A stretch of 64,000 nt of DNA from Streptomyces pilosus. Lineage in GTDB: Bacteria; Actinomycetota; Actinomycetes; Streptomycetales; Streptomycetaceae. The DNA lies in assembly GCF_014649835.1 (NCBI RefSeq), contig NZ_BMTU01000017.1, positions 88,811 to 152,810 of the forward strand, in the 5' to 3' direction. The translations under genes were made by a program, and so were the position numbers. The notes beneath the pieces are model-generated. The model made no database searches. It was given only the letters and a program-made list of their open reading frames with translations, and was not told the origin of the DNA. This document shows, one piece after another, positions 43,917-52,925 of the stretch (its first letter is position 1; every line of letters begins with the position of its first letter).

Positions 43917-44521
43917 CCACACACTCGCCGCGCTCACCGCGTCCGCTGGCGCTCATTGCCGTGGTCCTGGCCGTCACCGGGCTTGTCCTGCTAGCCCTGC
44001 CGCACCCACCCAGCACGCAGGCCCCTGCCGATGCACTGACCGCTCCAGCCACCTCGCCACGAGGCCCTTCAGCACCTGCCTCCGCCAAGGCTCACGCGGC
44101 CGACGCCGCGCCTGCATCGGTCCTACCGCCGAAGGGGGAAGGCAGGGCCGGTGACCAGGCCATCCAGCGAGCTTTGGAGGCTTCCTGGCCGGCCGACCTC
44201 TCCGCAAGCGATGAGCGGCGTCTGGTGGCCGCCGGGCGCGATCTGCTGCGCGCGGATGCCACCGGGGTCGGCCGCGGCAAGTGGCCCGAGCTTTTCCCCG
44301 GTTCCGGCCCAGGCCTGGCGCCGGCATTTTCCACCGCCCGGTTTCGCATCCAGGCCGCTGTCGCCCGCCGCGACCACCGCCCGGGCCGGGCGGTGGTGCA
44401 CCTGGTGTGGGGGGGCACCGACCGCGGCGGCACCTACACCGACGGCCGCATCACCGACTTGTACTTCACCCGCACTTCGCAGGAAGGACTTCCCGTATGG
44501 GTTCCACAGCCGAGCACTTGA
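43913..44521 (+). CDS. Membrane-anchored hypothetical protein of the conjugation operon
   Basis: The 202-residue product has one N-terminal membrane helix (about 11-31, LALIAVVLAVTGLVLLALP), a Pro/Ala-rich extracytoplasmic stalk and a folded C-terminal part (SDERRLVAAGRDLLRADATG, FRIQAAVARRDHRPGRAVVHLVWGGTD). This looks like a small beta-rich domain exposed outside the membrane. No family is recognised. It overlaps the VirD4-like gene by 25 bp, so it belongs to the same operon. Confidence 0.65.
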   Translation: MTTHSPRSPRPLALIAVVLAVTGLVLLALPHPPSTQAPADALTAPATSPRGPSAPASAKAHAADAAPASVLPPKGEGRAGDQAIQRALEASWPADLSASDERRLVAAGRDLLRADATGVGRGKWPELFPGSGPGLAPAFSTARFRIQAAVARRDHRPGRAVVHLVWGGTDRGGTYTDGRITDLYFTRTSQEGLPVWVPQPST

Positions 44522-47109
44522 GCGGCCAGGCCTCCGGTGAGGTGCTCGGCCTGCTCACAGGCCTGGCCCACATCGCCGAATGGTTGATCACTCACTGGTA
44601 CGCGCCGGCCACGGCCGCCCTCGTGGTTTGGGCCGTGAGCGAGTTGGTGGTGCGCCGTCTGGCACGTGCGGCCTCGGCCCAGCGGATGGCGCTGGAACTG
44701 GTGCCCTCGCGGCACTTCGATCCGTCTCTGGAAGAGATCTTTCGACGTGGGGTGCAGCTGGCGAGGGCGTCCACGTCCATGCCTTGGTGGGCGCCGCGCC
44801 GGTCCAAGACGGTGCAGATCCGGTTGCGCGCGGACGGCACCACGCCGCTGCGCTACCGCCTCGAAGGACCGGCCGGCGCGCAGCGGCTGCTGTCGATCAC
44901 CCCGTTCGGGCCGGCCGTCACCGTGAAGCGTGCCCAGCCGATCGTCGACAAGTTTCGCAAGCATGTGGTGCGGGCTGAGTTCGTGCTGCGGGGCAGGCCC
45001 ACCGCGCCGCTGCGCGAGGTGCCCCTCGAGCCCGACCCGCTCCAGCCCTTGGTCGATGCGGTGTCCGATCTGCGCGCGGAACTGGGGGACCTGGCCGAGG
45101 TCCGTCTGGACATCCAGCGCGCTCCGAAGTGGGTACTGCGGGCGCGCCGTGTGCAGCTGATGGCCCAGGCCCGGCGCGTCGAGCGGCGCGAGGCGCAGCG
45201 GGCCGCCCGCTGGATACGGCAGGACGCCAGCGGCATTGAGGACTCCCTGACCTGGCAGCTGCAGCAGCTGGTCACGGGCAAGCAGGGCGGCGCAGTGAGC
45301 GGGCGTCGTCTGGTCATGCCGCCCGTCCCACGCCGGGTGGATGCGGCCGAGGCGTTGGGCAAGCTCGCCGAGGACGACCATCTGGTGCGGGTGCAGCTGC
45401 TGGTGATGTGTGCCTCCGACACCGAAGGCCGCGCCCACGCCCGGCTCGCCCAGCTCCAGGCCGCCTTCGATGTGTTCGGCGGTGGTGCGCGGTGGGCGAT
45501 GCGCGGCTGGCGGCTGGGGCCCTGGCGTTTCGGGGCGGACCGCTGGCCCAGCCGGCGGGGTTTCGAGCGGCGCTGGGCGCTGGGGCACTGCCAGCCACCG
45601 AAGATGAACTGGGTGCGCCTGAGCGAGCTGACGGGCCTGCTCAAACCGCACACCGTGCACTGCCGTCTGCCGCTGCTTACCTCTGACCTGCCGGCCTTCC
45701 AGCACGGCGATCCCGAGTTGCTGCTGCAGGGCATCTACCGGGCGCCGGACGGACGGCGGCGCCTGGTCGCCACCTACGCGAAGGAGACGCTGTTTGAAGT
45801 CGGGGTCGGCAAGGCCGGTGGCGGTAAGACCGAACGCGCCTTGGCGCAGGCGATCGGCTGGGCGCACGCCGGCGGCGGGCTGATGTTCCTCGACCCGCAC
45901 CGCGACTCCTGGCCCCGCGCCCTGCCGTTCCTGGCCCACGACTACCTGGCCGAGCGGATCGCGCTGATCGATCTGAACGCTGTCGGGCCTGCCCCCCAGG
46001 TCAGTTCGTGGAACCCGATCGGCATGCACCAGGGGCAGGTTGCGCACGAGGTCGTCGAAGCCGTCACAGACGCCTACGCCTCCGCGCTGGGCTGGGACGA
46101 CGCCAGCGCACCCCGCGCACTGACCATTCTCACCGCCGCCGTGGCCGTCCTGGTGGCCGTCAACGAGGCCGCCTGCCGGGCCGGGCGGCCCGAGGACCAG
46201 GCAACGGTCTTCCACGTGCGGGCCCTGCTCACCGACACCGCCTTCCGTAAGGCGGCACTCGCTGCCGTGGAAGGCCGACTGGATGAGGAGACCCGTTCCT
46301 GGTGGCAGGTCGTCTTCCCGACCCTGCCACCCGATGCGTTCGCCGTCGTCCTCAACCCGATCGCCCGACTGGCCGCCAATCCCGTCACCCGCGCCTTCCT
46401 CGGCCAGTCCGCCGGCGTCTACAACATCCGCGCCGCCATGGACTCCCGGATGATCGTATGGGTGTGTCCAGGCGGCAACGGCCCCACCGACCGGCTCATC
46501 ACCGCCCTCCTCGCGCGTGATCTGCTGCGGGCGGTGCGCTCCCGCCGCGACATCCCCGAAGACCGCAGGGTGCCGTTCCGGGCCTACTTCGACGAATTGA
46601 TCACCCTCACCGGTGCGGCCCCGGAGACCATCGCCGCGATGTTCGAGGACTTCCGCAAGTACAGGGTTCACGTCCACGGCATGACCCAGTTGCTGGCCCG
46701 CCTGCCCACCCCGGTGCGGCTGTCGCTGGTGCAGAACGCCTCCACGCTGGCCTCTACCGCAGGATCGCAGTCCGCCGTCGCTCCGATCACCGCCGAATGG
46801 GGCGACCAGCCAGGCCCGGACATCGTCGCCGCACTCGACCGCTTCGAGCACTACATGTCACTGACCGTCCATGGACGACGCATCGGGCCCGTCCGGATCA
46901 CCGGCCCTCACCTAGACGAAATCTTCGCCGACCACGCCCGCCCCCACCAAACGACTGCACTAGAGAACGCCGCCCGCGCCAACGCCGAAGCCGCACCCCT
47001 CAGCCAGCTCGCCGCCCGCACCACAGAACAGCTCAGCCGGGTCAGTACCCTCCTCACCCAACTCGCCCCTCCTGCGGCGCGGGCCTCGAAGGAGAATCAC
47101 TACAGCTAA
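44497..47109 (+). CDS. VirD4-like coupling ATPase
   Basis: The 870-residue product has an N-terminal membrane helix (about 20-50, LAHIAEWLITHWYAPATAAL), a long alpha/beta region and a C-terminal RecA-like ATPase. Walker A is GKAGGGKT near 438-445 and a FLDPHRDSW Walker B-like segment lies near 466. GVYNIRAAMDSRMIVWVCPGG and FRAYFDELITL follow. This is the pattern of VirD4/TraG-type coupling proteins, or of the related actinobacterial ATP-binding transfer proteins, which deliver DNA to the channel. ATG at 44497 has AGGAAGGA ahead. It closes the transfer operon. No relaxase is seen in the window. Confidence 0.78.
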   Translation: MGSTAEHLSGQASGEVLGLLTGLAHIAEWLITHWYAPATAALVVWAVSELVVRRLARAASAQRMALELVPSRHFDPSLEEIFRRGVQLARASTSMPWWAPRRSKTVQIRLRADGTTPLRYRLEGPAGAQRLLSITPFGPAVTVKRAQPIVDKFRKHVVRAEFVLRGRPTAPLREVPLEPDPLQPLVDAVSDLRAELGDLAEVRLDIQRAPKWVLRARRVQLMAQARRVERREAQRAARWIRQDASGIEDSLTWQLQQLVTGKQGGAVSGRRLVMPPVPRRVDAAEALGKLAEDDHLVRVQLLVMCASDTEGRAHARLAQLQAAFDVFGGGARWAMRGWRLGPWRFGADRWPSRRGFERRWALGHCQPPKMNWVRLSELTGLLKPHTVHCRLPLLTSDLPAFQHGDPELLLQGIYRAPDGRRRLVATYAKETLFEVGVGKAGGGKTERALAQAIGWAHAGGGLMFLDPHRDSWPRALPFLAHDYLAERIALIDLNAVGPAPQVSSWNPIGMHQGQVAHEVVEAVTDAYASALGWDDASAPRALTILTAAVAVLVAVNEAACRAGRPEDQATVFHVRALLTDTAFRKAALAAVEGRLDEETRSWWQVVFPTLPPDAFAVVLNPIARLAANPVTRAFLGQSAGVYNIRAAMDSRMIVWVCPGGNGPTDRLITALLARDLLRAVRSRRDIPEDRRVPFRAYFDELITLTGAAPETIAAMFEDFRKYRVHVHGMTQLLARLPTPVRLSLVQNASTLASTAGSQSAVAPITAEWGDQPGPDIVAALDRFEHYMSLTVHGRRIGPVRITGPHLDEIFADHARPHQTTALENAARANAEAAPLSQLAARTTEQLSRVSTLLTQLAPPAARASKENHYS

Positions 47110-47230
47110 CCTCCACCCAAGACCCTGCCGTCGAGCCGCTGCCGCATTAGCTCCTGATCGTGCTCGGACTGCATCGGAGGAGCGCTCCCGGCCCTGCTGC
47201 GGCCAATCACTCCCACAAAGAAGCGCAATT

Positions 47231-48631
47231 CTACGACAAAGCGGCCTTTCGCTCTGTTTCAGTGAGAGGCGGGCCTTGCAAGTGCGGTTTCTTCGGACCG
47301 ACAAGCATTGGGATGAGCATGTAGGGCGAGAACAGGCGCGTCGCGGGTCGCTCCAGGCTCATGACGTCCAGCAGCGCTTCCATGGCCCGCGGATTGCGTG
47401 CGCCGGTTTCCACGGCCTTGTCGACGAAGCGCGCAAGGAGACGTTCGACGCTGTTGGGGCGGGTGTCACTCGCTCCCGGATACAGGGCGTCCTGGCCGAC
47501 GGCCAGGTCCCAGGCGGCTGCTACCGGCCGTGCGGCAGCGCGCTGGAGACGGCGTGCGAGGCCCGGCTGTCCTGGCTCCGTGGTGCGGAGTACGTTGCGG
47601 ACGGCGAGGGCGCACTGGGCGGCGACAGTGAGGCCGTGGCCGTAGACGGGGTTGTAGCCGGCGATGGCATCGCCGAGCACGAGGAAGCCGTCTGGCCAGA
47701 GTTGGGCCTGCTCGTAGTAGCGGCGGCGGTTGGCCGTGGCGCGGGTGGTGGTGATGGTCCCGAGTGGCTCGGCGTCTTTGATGAATTCGCCGATGATGGG
47801 GTCGTCGAGACTGAGTGCGAAGTCGACGAAGGCGTCGGGATCGTCGGTGGGTTCGCCGCCGCGGGTGCCGGACAGTGTGACGATCCAGCGGTTTCCCTCG
47901 ATGGGCAGGATGATGCCTCCTCGCCCTGGTGCTTTGGCCGGGTTGGCCTGCACGTTGATGAGGGGGAAGTTGATGTCCCGGGTCTTCTGGGGGGCGGCGT
48001 AGAGGCGGGTGGCGTAGGCGACGCCGGCGTTGACCTCTCGCTCCGTGATGCTCGGCGCTCCCAGTGCGGTAAGCCATTGTGGCGCGCGGGAGCCCCGCCC
48101 GGAGGCGTCGATGATCAGGTCGGCGCGGAGGGTGCTTTCGTCGTCGTTCGTGCGTATGCGGACGCCGGTGACGGCTGTAGCGTCGCCTTCCAGGTCGAGC
48201 GCGGTGGCCTCTTGGCGGAGCGTGATGCGTTCGTCGGCCAGGACGCGGGTTCTTAGGACGAAGTCGAGGAGGTCGCGGGAGCAGACCAGGTTGCGGTGAT
48301 GGGTGGCTGTGAAACGGCGGAACCACACTTCGTTGGGGGCTCGGGAGACCATGTCGCCCATGATGTGGACCAAGCGGCCGCCGTAGGCGGCAATCTCGCC
48401 GGTGAGACCGGGGAGGAGCTCGTCGAAGGCCTTGACTCCCCCGCTCCACACCAGGTGGGCGTGGCGGGCCTGGGGCACGCCCCGGCGTGGTTCGGGTCTG
48501 TCGGGTAGGCGGTCGCGTTCGATGACGGTGACGTCGGCGAAGTCTGTGAGGGCTGCCGCAGCGAACAGGCCGGTGGCACTGCTGCCGATCACTACGGCGG
48601 TGGGTCGGCGGGTGACGGTTTTTTCAGCCAT
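47231..48631 (-). CDS. FAD-dependent monooxygenase/epoxidase, MonCI-like
   Basis: The 466-residue product has an N-terminal dinucleotide-binding motif (AVVIGSSATGLFAAAALTDF) with ERD afterward. GVPQARHAHLVWSGG, a VIDASGRGSRAPQWL motif and the FAD-binding LVLGDAIAGYNPVYGHGLTVAA segment follow. These features, and the overall order, recall flavin-dependent epoxidases such as MonCI of polyether biosynthesis. The substrate is unknown, and no polyketide or terpene gene is nearby. ATG at 48631 is chosen over the upstream frame because the Rossmann motif follows directly. It overlaps the membrane-protein gene by 8 bp, as the last gene of a leftward operon. Confidence 0.8.
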   Translation of the reverse strand: MAEKTVTRRPTAVVIGSSATGLFAAAALTDFADVTVIERDRLPDRPEPRRGVPQARHAHLVWSGGVKAFDELLPGLTGEIAAYGGRLVHIMGDMVSRAPNEVWFRRFTATHHRNLVCSRDLLDFVLRTRVLADERITLRQEATALDLEGDATAVTGVRIRTNDDESTLRADLIIDASGRGSRAPQWLTALGAPSITEREVNAGVAYATRLYAAPQKTRDINFPLINVQANPAKAPGRGGIILPIEGNRWIVTLSGTRGGEPTDDPDAFVDFALSLDDPIIGEFIKDAEPLGTITTTRATANRRRYYEQAQLWPDGFLVLGDAIAGYNPVYGHGLTVAAQCALAVRNVLRTTEPGQPGLARRLQRAAARPVAAAWDLAVGQDALYPGASDTRPNSVERLLARFVDKAVETGARNPRAMEALLDVMSLERPATRLFSPYMLIPMLVGPKKPHLQGPPLTETERKAALS

Positions 48632-49814
48632 GGTGATTCGCGCTTTCTGTGCTGATCGTTCGCCGGCGGACGTCTTCAAGGATGTGGGGGTGGCTCAGGG
48701 CGGATGCGATGCCTTCGATGCGGTCGCTCACAACTACGTGTCCCTGTAGTCCCTGGGGGTGCGCGGTTGGGGGTCCGCCCTGCTGGTAGGTGCTGATGGC
48801 GGCGCTGATCGTTATGGCTCCGGCGACATCGTCCGCGTTCAGGGTGTCGCGTCTGGCCTGTGCGGCTTCGCGGGCCCGCTGGTGAAGGGCCAGATCGAAG
48901 TAGGGACTGAGTACGCGGAGGGCGTCGTGGATTCGCTGTCGGCGTTGCATGAGGCGCAGGTCGAGAGGGGTCCATGGCCCGAAGCGTGCTTCGGCTGCCG
49001 CTGGGGTGAGGACGCGGAGTGCGCGCCACAGCGGGCCCAGCCGATGGTATTCACGCTGGTCTCGGATCCATCTCTGCAGGAACGGTCCGGCTTGGGGGAC
49101 GATGAAGCCGAGCGCGACAAAGGCGGCTTCCATGAGTGCGAACGGGGGTGCGGCCTGGGTGCTGAGTACGTCCCAGTCATGTCTCGCCCACCGGGCGCCG
49201 ATCGCAGCCATCTTTGCTACGTCGAAGACAAGTCCTGATGCGAAGCCGAGTTGCAGGAAGACCACTCCTGCCTTCAGCCAACGGTTGGCGACTGCGGGGT
49301 ACCACTTCCAGAGCATAGAGACGGCTACGAGGGACGAGACGGTATGCGCGGCGATGTAGAGGAGGATGTGTTCGCGCATCCAGGGGGTGCTGGCGTAGTA
49401 GGTGTCCAGGTCGTAGATGCGTGCGGTGGGGACGTCGGCCAGGAGGAAGGTGAGCCACAGGACGGCGATGATGCCTGCGTAGAGCCAGTAGATGCGGCGG
49501 ATTCTGCGTCGGCGTCTTTCCGAAGGTTCCTCCCGCCAGCGCATGATCATGGTCAGGCCCGTGGCGCAGAATGCGGTGAGGAAGGAGTAGGCCCAAGGGG
49601 CGGCGATGTTCGGTACGCCCGTGAGGACGTTGAGCCGTTCAATGTTGGCTGGGGTGATCACGACGAGGACGGCGGTGGCCCAGGTCAGCAGGAGGGTTGT
49701 GGCCCTGACGTCGGGGTCGCGCGAGGCCCGCAGGAACGTGGGGAGCTTCAGCACGAGGGCCAGCGCCAGCAGCGCTGTGGGCAGAATGTAGGGGATGTGG
49801 AAGGAAGGGCTCAT
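48624..49814 (-). CDS. Seven-helix membrane protein, MAB_1171c type
   Basis: The 396-residue product has about seven N-terminal membrane helices within residues 1-230 (IPYILPTALLALALVLKLPTF, LLTWATAVLVVITPA, YWLYAGIIAVLWLTFLLADV, VVFLQLGFASGLVFDVAKM, FALMEAAFVALGFIVP). A cytoplasmic C-terminal half with WRALRVLTPAAAEARF and RRIHDALRVLSPYFD follows. This matches the family annotated in actinobacteria as MAB_1171c putative transporters. Members usually sit next to an ImmA/IrrE-like protein and an XRE regulator, as here, and a sensor or transport role is possible. It is coupled by a 4-bp overlap to the upstream protease gene. Confidence 0.75.
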   Translation of the reverse strand: MSPSFHIPYILPTALLALALVLKLPTFLRASRDPDVRATTLLLTWATAVLVVITPANIERLNVLTGVPNIAAPWAYSFLTAFCATGLTMIMRWREEPSERRRRRIRRIYWLYAGIIAVLWLTFLLADVPTARIYDLDTYYASTPWMREHILLYIAAHTVSSLVAVSMLWKWYPAVANRWLKAGVVFLQLGFASGLVFDVAKMAAIGARWARHDWDVLSTQAAPPFALMEAAFVALGFIVPQAGPFLQRWIRDQREYHRLGPLWRALRVLTPAAAEARFGPWTPLDLRLMQRRQRIHDALRVLSPYFDLALHQRAREAAQARRDTLNADDVAGAITISAAISTYQQGGPPTAHPQGLQGHVVVSDRIEGIASALSHPHILEDVRRRTISTESANHHG

Positions 49815-50422
49815 GACAGTATGTGCCCGACGCGGTTACTCAGGGACAGGTTGATGCGGCCTTCCACCGTGTCCGCGCTGACCGGGCCCTGCGCGTAGCG
49901 GCCTTTCATCCAGGTGCGGACTTCGCGGCCGAAGAGCAGCCCGAACGTCTCGGCATCCGCCTCATGGGCGTCGGTCGATTCGGCACGGGCCGCAACGGCA
50001 AGCAGCGCATCTAGGGGTACCTCGTGCGCCACGAGGATCTGCTCGACGGCTCGTTCCATCACGTCTGCGGCCTGTTCGGTGGCCAGTGCACGGGCGGATG
50101 TCGGCATGCCCGCGACGTGGTGTCCGCAGTCACCCTGCTCCTCGTGCCACAGCTCGTGGCCGAGAATGACTAACTGGGCTTCGGGAACCGTGCGTTCCTC
50201 CACCACGATGATGGAGTGGTCCCCGCAGTCCAGGCGCATGCCGGAGACGGGGATGTCCGGCGGGAAGGCCCGGAAAACGAGGTGGATCGGCTGACCGGTT
50301 CGTGCGCTCATGGCCGTGCAGAACGCTTTCATGACCTCATGCGGTTCGGCCGGCCGGTGAATGGCCCCCGCCGCGTGCCGGCCCAGGACGGCGAGTAGGG
50401 ACTTCATCGCCTTGGTACTCAC
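49811..50422 (-). CDS. ImmA/IrrE-like metalloprotease
   Basis: The 203-residue product has a zinc-protease motif HELWH within LVILGHELWHEEQGDCGHH (about residues 85-103) and the expected downstream acidic helix (ATEQAADVMERAVEQIL). The HExxH signature and the coupling to an XRE regulator match the ImmA/IrrE (DUF955) family, whose members cleave or inactivate a partner repressor. The likely partner is the product of the gene just upstream, whose stop codon overlaps this ATG by 4 bp. Proteolysis of that regulator would induce the operon. Confidence 0.78.
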   Translation of the reverse strand: MSTKAMKSLLAVLGRHAAGAIHRPAEPHEVMKAFCTAMSARTGQPIHLVFRAFPPDIPVSGMRLDCGDHSIIVVEERTVPEAQLVILGHELWHEEQGDCGHHVAGMPTSARALATEQAADVMERAVEQILVAHEVPLDALLAVAARAESTDAHEADAETFGLLFGREVRTWMKGRYAQGPVSADTVEGRINLSLSNRVGHILS

Positions 50423-51027
50423 TGGTCGCGGCCTCCTTCCGGAGGCACGACGGACCGTAGAACTCCTTCGAGGAGGCGCTCCAGCTGCTCACGGGTCAGG
50501 GAACCATGCATGCGCAGGTCGGTGGATCTCACGCCGTAGCGGTCCATCAGGGCAAGTACAGGATCGCTCTCTGGATGCTCCAGCTTGTGCAGGAGTGGGA
50601 GTAGCGCGCGGTTGAGTGCGTCGGCGGCTGATGCGGTGAAAAAGACTTCCCCGCCCTCGACTTCGAAGTACTCGACGAGCCCGTGGAGGAGCTCGACGCT
50701 GGGTACCTTCTTGCCGTCACAAATTTGACGTGCCCAGTACCCGGAAACACCTAGCCGCTGGGAGATGTCCGAGGCCAGATCGGACATGCGTTGGCCGGTC
50801 GCGGCCATGTTGGCTCTGGCGAGCACTGCGATCCGCATCCGGACCCGGTCGTTGACGGAGTCGTCCGGTGGCGTACCGCCCTGTAGCAAGGTGCGGACTG
50901 TGGATGTGGGCAGGGCAGTCTTGGCGGCAAGCTTTTCTACATCCAGAAGGTTCGAACGGATGCCCTTCTCCTGGATGGCCTTGTCTAGACGCCGCAAGGT
51001 TTCGGAGAGAGGAGGGGGTGAGGCCAC
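50419..51027 (-). CDS. XRE-family regulator of the cassette
   Basis: The 202-residue product has an N-terminal region (LSETLRRLDKAIQEKGIRSN), a second segment with SDLASDISQRLGVSGYWARQI that reads as an HTH, and DGKKVPSVELLHGLVEYFEV, typical of XRE-like repressors. The C-terminal half is a helical effector region. The GTG at 51027 is chosen because a GGGAG lies 7 bp upstream and the N-terminal 41 residues of the longer frame look non-coding. Palindromes at 51103-51330 are likely operators. It heads the leftward four-gene operon. Confidence 0.72.
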   Translation of the reverse strand: MASPPPLSETLRRLDKAIQEKGIRSNLLDVEKLAAKTALPTSTVRTLLQGGTPPDDSVNDRVRMRIAVLARANMAATGQRMSDLASDISQRLGVSGYWARQICDGKKVPSVELLHGLVEYFEVEGGEVFFTASAADALNRALLPLLHKLEHPESDPVLALMDRYGVRSTDLRMHGSLTREQLERLLEGVLRSVVPPEGGRDQ

Positions 51028-51102
51028 CGTTGCACTCCCGGGTCGGGGGGACTGACGCCTGGTGTTGCTGACGGGACCATACGTGATGCACACGCCAAGC
51101 GG

Positions 51103-51330
51103 CAACGATCGTTGAGCACAAACAATCGATGGTTGTCTGGATTGAGCCACGAGGCGGCGACTGCAGCCGACCCTCAGAGTCGCGCCCGCACGCAGAAACG
51201 CCTCATCACTTTGACGTGGTTCAACCGATAAGCCAGAAACGGACCCGGGCGGGGGCGCCCAGTCCGCCTCCTTCCGAGCTGCCGAACGCTTAAATCAACG
51301 ATCGATGAGTAGCTCAAATCAATCGTTGAC
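51103..51330. promoter_or_regulatory. CAACGATCGTTG operator candidates
   Basis: CAACGATCGTTG at 51103-51114 is a perfect 12-bp palindrome. CAATCGATGGTTG follows at 51123-51135. A second pair, CAACGATCGATGAG (51297-51310) and CAATCGTTG near 51320-51328, forms another inverted set. The sites lie 75-300 bp upstream of the XRE start and share the core ATCGTTG, so they are probable operators for the XRE protein. Confidence 0.6.
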
Positions 51331-51757
51331 AGCTTTTCATGCCCATAGCAACATCTTGAGCACCGCTGACCTCTCCGCTTCCCGCAAGCGGCCGGGCCGG
51401 CGGCGGTGCATCGCGACACCTGCACGGCAGACACATGATCAGGGGGGCGCAAGCGGAAGGTCCGCTGGCGCATATGTCACTGGAAAACCAGGCAAGCACG
51501 GTTGATGAGCCTGCCCAATGATCCGCATGACCGGAAGCGCCCTCGTGGTCCAGGACACCACGGGCCGGACCCCCACCCAAAGCAGTGGGGTTCGGCACAA
51601 CGAAGCCCTGATTGCCCTTCACGCGCCCACGTCACCCTGAGCTTTTCCATCGATCTGGAGGGATGCACATGCCACGGCCCCGGCCTGAGGCTCGACAAAC
51701 GGCAGCATCAGTGAAAAACCCGGGGGCCGCGGCACCCGGAGCGTTAAGGGGGGTCTC
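51331..51757. other. Intergenic stretch without a recognisable gene
   Basis: Short open frames occur on both strands but none resembles a protein family. A weak 6-bp hairpin (CCCCAC/GTGGGG) lies at 51571-51590, and the ribosome-binding site AAGGGGGG of the next gene at 51746-51753. Promoters for both flanking units probably lie here and in the operator region to the left. Confidence 0.4.
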
Positions 51758-52063
51758 TTGAATACGCCGCCGTCCCTGCTTCCGCAGCACCTCACCCGCA
51801 CGGAAACCGAAGAGTTCCTGCGGCTGATGACGCACCTGGTCACAACATGCCGGTCGGTCGCCGAGCAGTACCCCGACGGGTGGCGGCCTCCCTCACCTGA
51901 CAAACCCGCCGACTTCGGTGCGTCCATGGCCCTGATCGCAGAGATCTCCCGCGCGCTCAACCAGACGCGCCGCGGCATCCGCAGGATCAGCGACGGCGCC
52001 CGCTACCGACTGCATGCTCCCAAGCCTCCTGCGAGCCTCCAGCACTACGCAGGCCAACCCTGA
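51758..52063 (+). CDS. Small hypothetical protein
   Basis: The 101-residue product begins at a TTG (51758) behind a strong AAGGGGGG site. It contains TRTETEEFLRLMTHLVTTCRSVAEQY and FGASMALIAEISRALNQTRRGI, two amphipathic helices, and a basic C-terminus. It has no signal peptide. No family is recognised. An 8-bp hairpin at 52251-52278 (TGCTCTGG/CCAGAGCA) may end its transcript before the lipoprotein gene. Confidence 0.55.
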   Translation: MNTPPSLLPQHLTRTETEEFLRLMTHLVTTCRSVAEQYPDGWRPPSPDKPADFGASMALIAEISRALNQTRRGIRRISDGARYRLHAPKPPASLQHYAGQP

Positions 52064-52352
52064 GCAACTCCTGGTGACAGACGCCTCGTCCGGTAAAGGC
52101 GCGAAGCCCAGTACGGGTCGGCCTTCTACGGGGCAGTACGCGTCCCGGCCGCGCTGCCAGAAACACCGTTAGCCGCTGCCTGGCGACCAGCGCGAGACAG
52201 CAGGGTCTTGCCGAGCAGCACACGGTGCTCCGAGCGGCGCCGCGGAGCTCTGCTCTGGACGAGGCCGCGCCCAGAGCACGCTCGGGTGCCCTCGCTGAAC
52301 CCTCAACAGTTCCACTACTGACCCCACAGCATCATCTCAGGAGTGACCCCGC

Positions 52353-52925
52353 GTGTCCCCTGCACCGATGACCACCCCGACTGCCATATCGCTCACGCTG
52401 TTTGCTCTGATCGCGCTCGCCGCGTGCAGCACCTCCGAGAGTGATGGTGAAGCCGCCGTCGAGACATCACCGGCGCCCTCGGCATCATCTGCCTCCGCCG
52501 ATCCAAAGGAAGCCGCCAAACGGGAGGCGATCACCGCCTATCAGGGCTACTGGCGGGAGATGGAGAAGCTGTACGCCGACATGGACGGGGCTCTTGCGAA
52601 CCTCAAGCAGTACGCCGCCTCGGCCGCCTTGAAGAACGCCGAAGCAGACGCCAAGCGCGCTCACGACCGCGGCCGCCTCTACACCGGCGGCGTCGCCCTC
52701 ACCGATCAGACAGTCACCAAGGTGAACGTCTCGGGAAAGATTCCCAACGCGATCGTCTCCAGCTGCCTGGACATCTCCAAGTGGCGGAGGGTCGATGCCA
52801 AGACCATGAAGCCGGTGTCTCTCCCGAAGAACCGGCTGACGAAGTACCGGATTCTCAGCACCGTCGAGAAGTATCCGGAAGGGTGGCGTGTCACCCGCGA
52901 TGAGCCCCAAGGGAAGAAATGTTGA
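52353..52925 (+). CDS. Lipoprotein of unknown function
   Basis: The 190-residue product has a signal peptide with the lipobox LAAC (about residues 22-25, TLFALIALAACSTSES) and a Ser/Ala-rich linker. A folded part contains AITAYQGYWREMEKLYADMD and VNVSGKIPNAIVSSCLDISKW, a small NTF2-like or helical lipid-anchored domain common in streptomycetes. It starts at a GTG after GGAG. The next gene starts inside its last codons, so the two form an operon leading toward the Tad genes. Confidence 0.72.
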   Translation: MSPAPMTTPTAISLTLFALIALAACSTSESDGEAAVETSPAPSASSASADPKEAAKREAITAYQGYWREMEKLYADMDGALANLKQYAASAALKNAEADAKRAHDRGRLYTGGVALTDQTVTKVNVSGKIPNAIVSSCLDISKWRRVDAKTMKPVSLPKNRLTKYRILSTVEKYPEGWRVTRDEPQGKKC

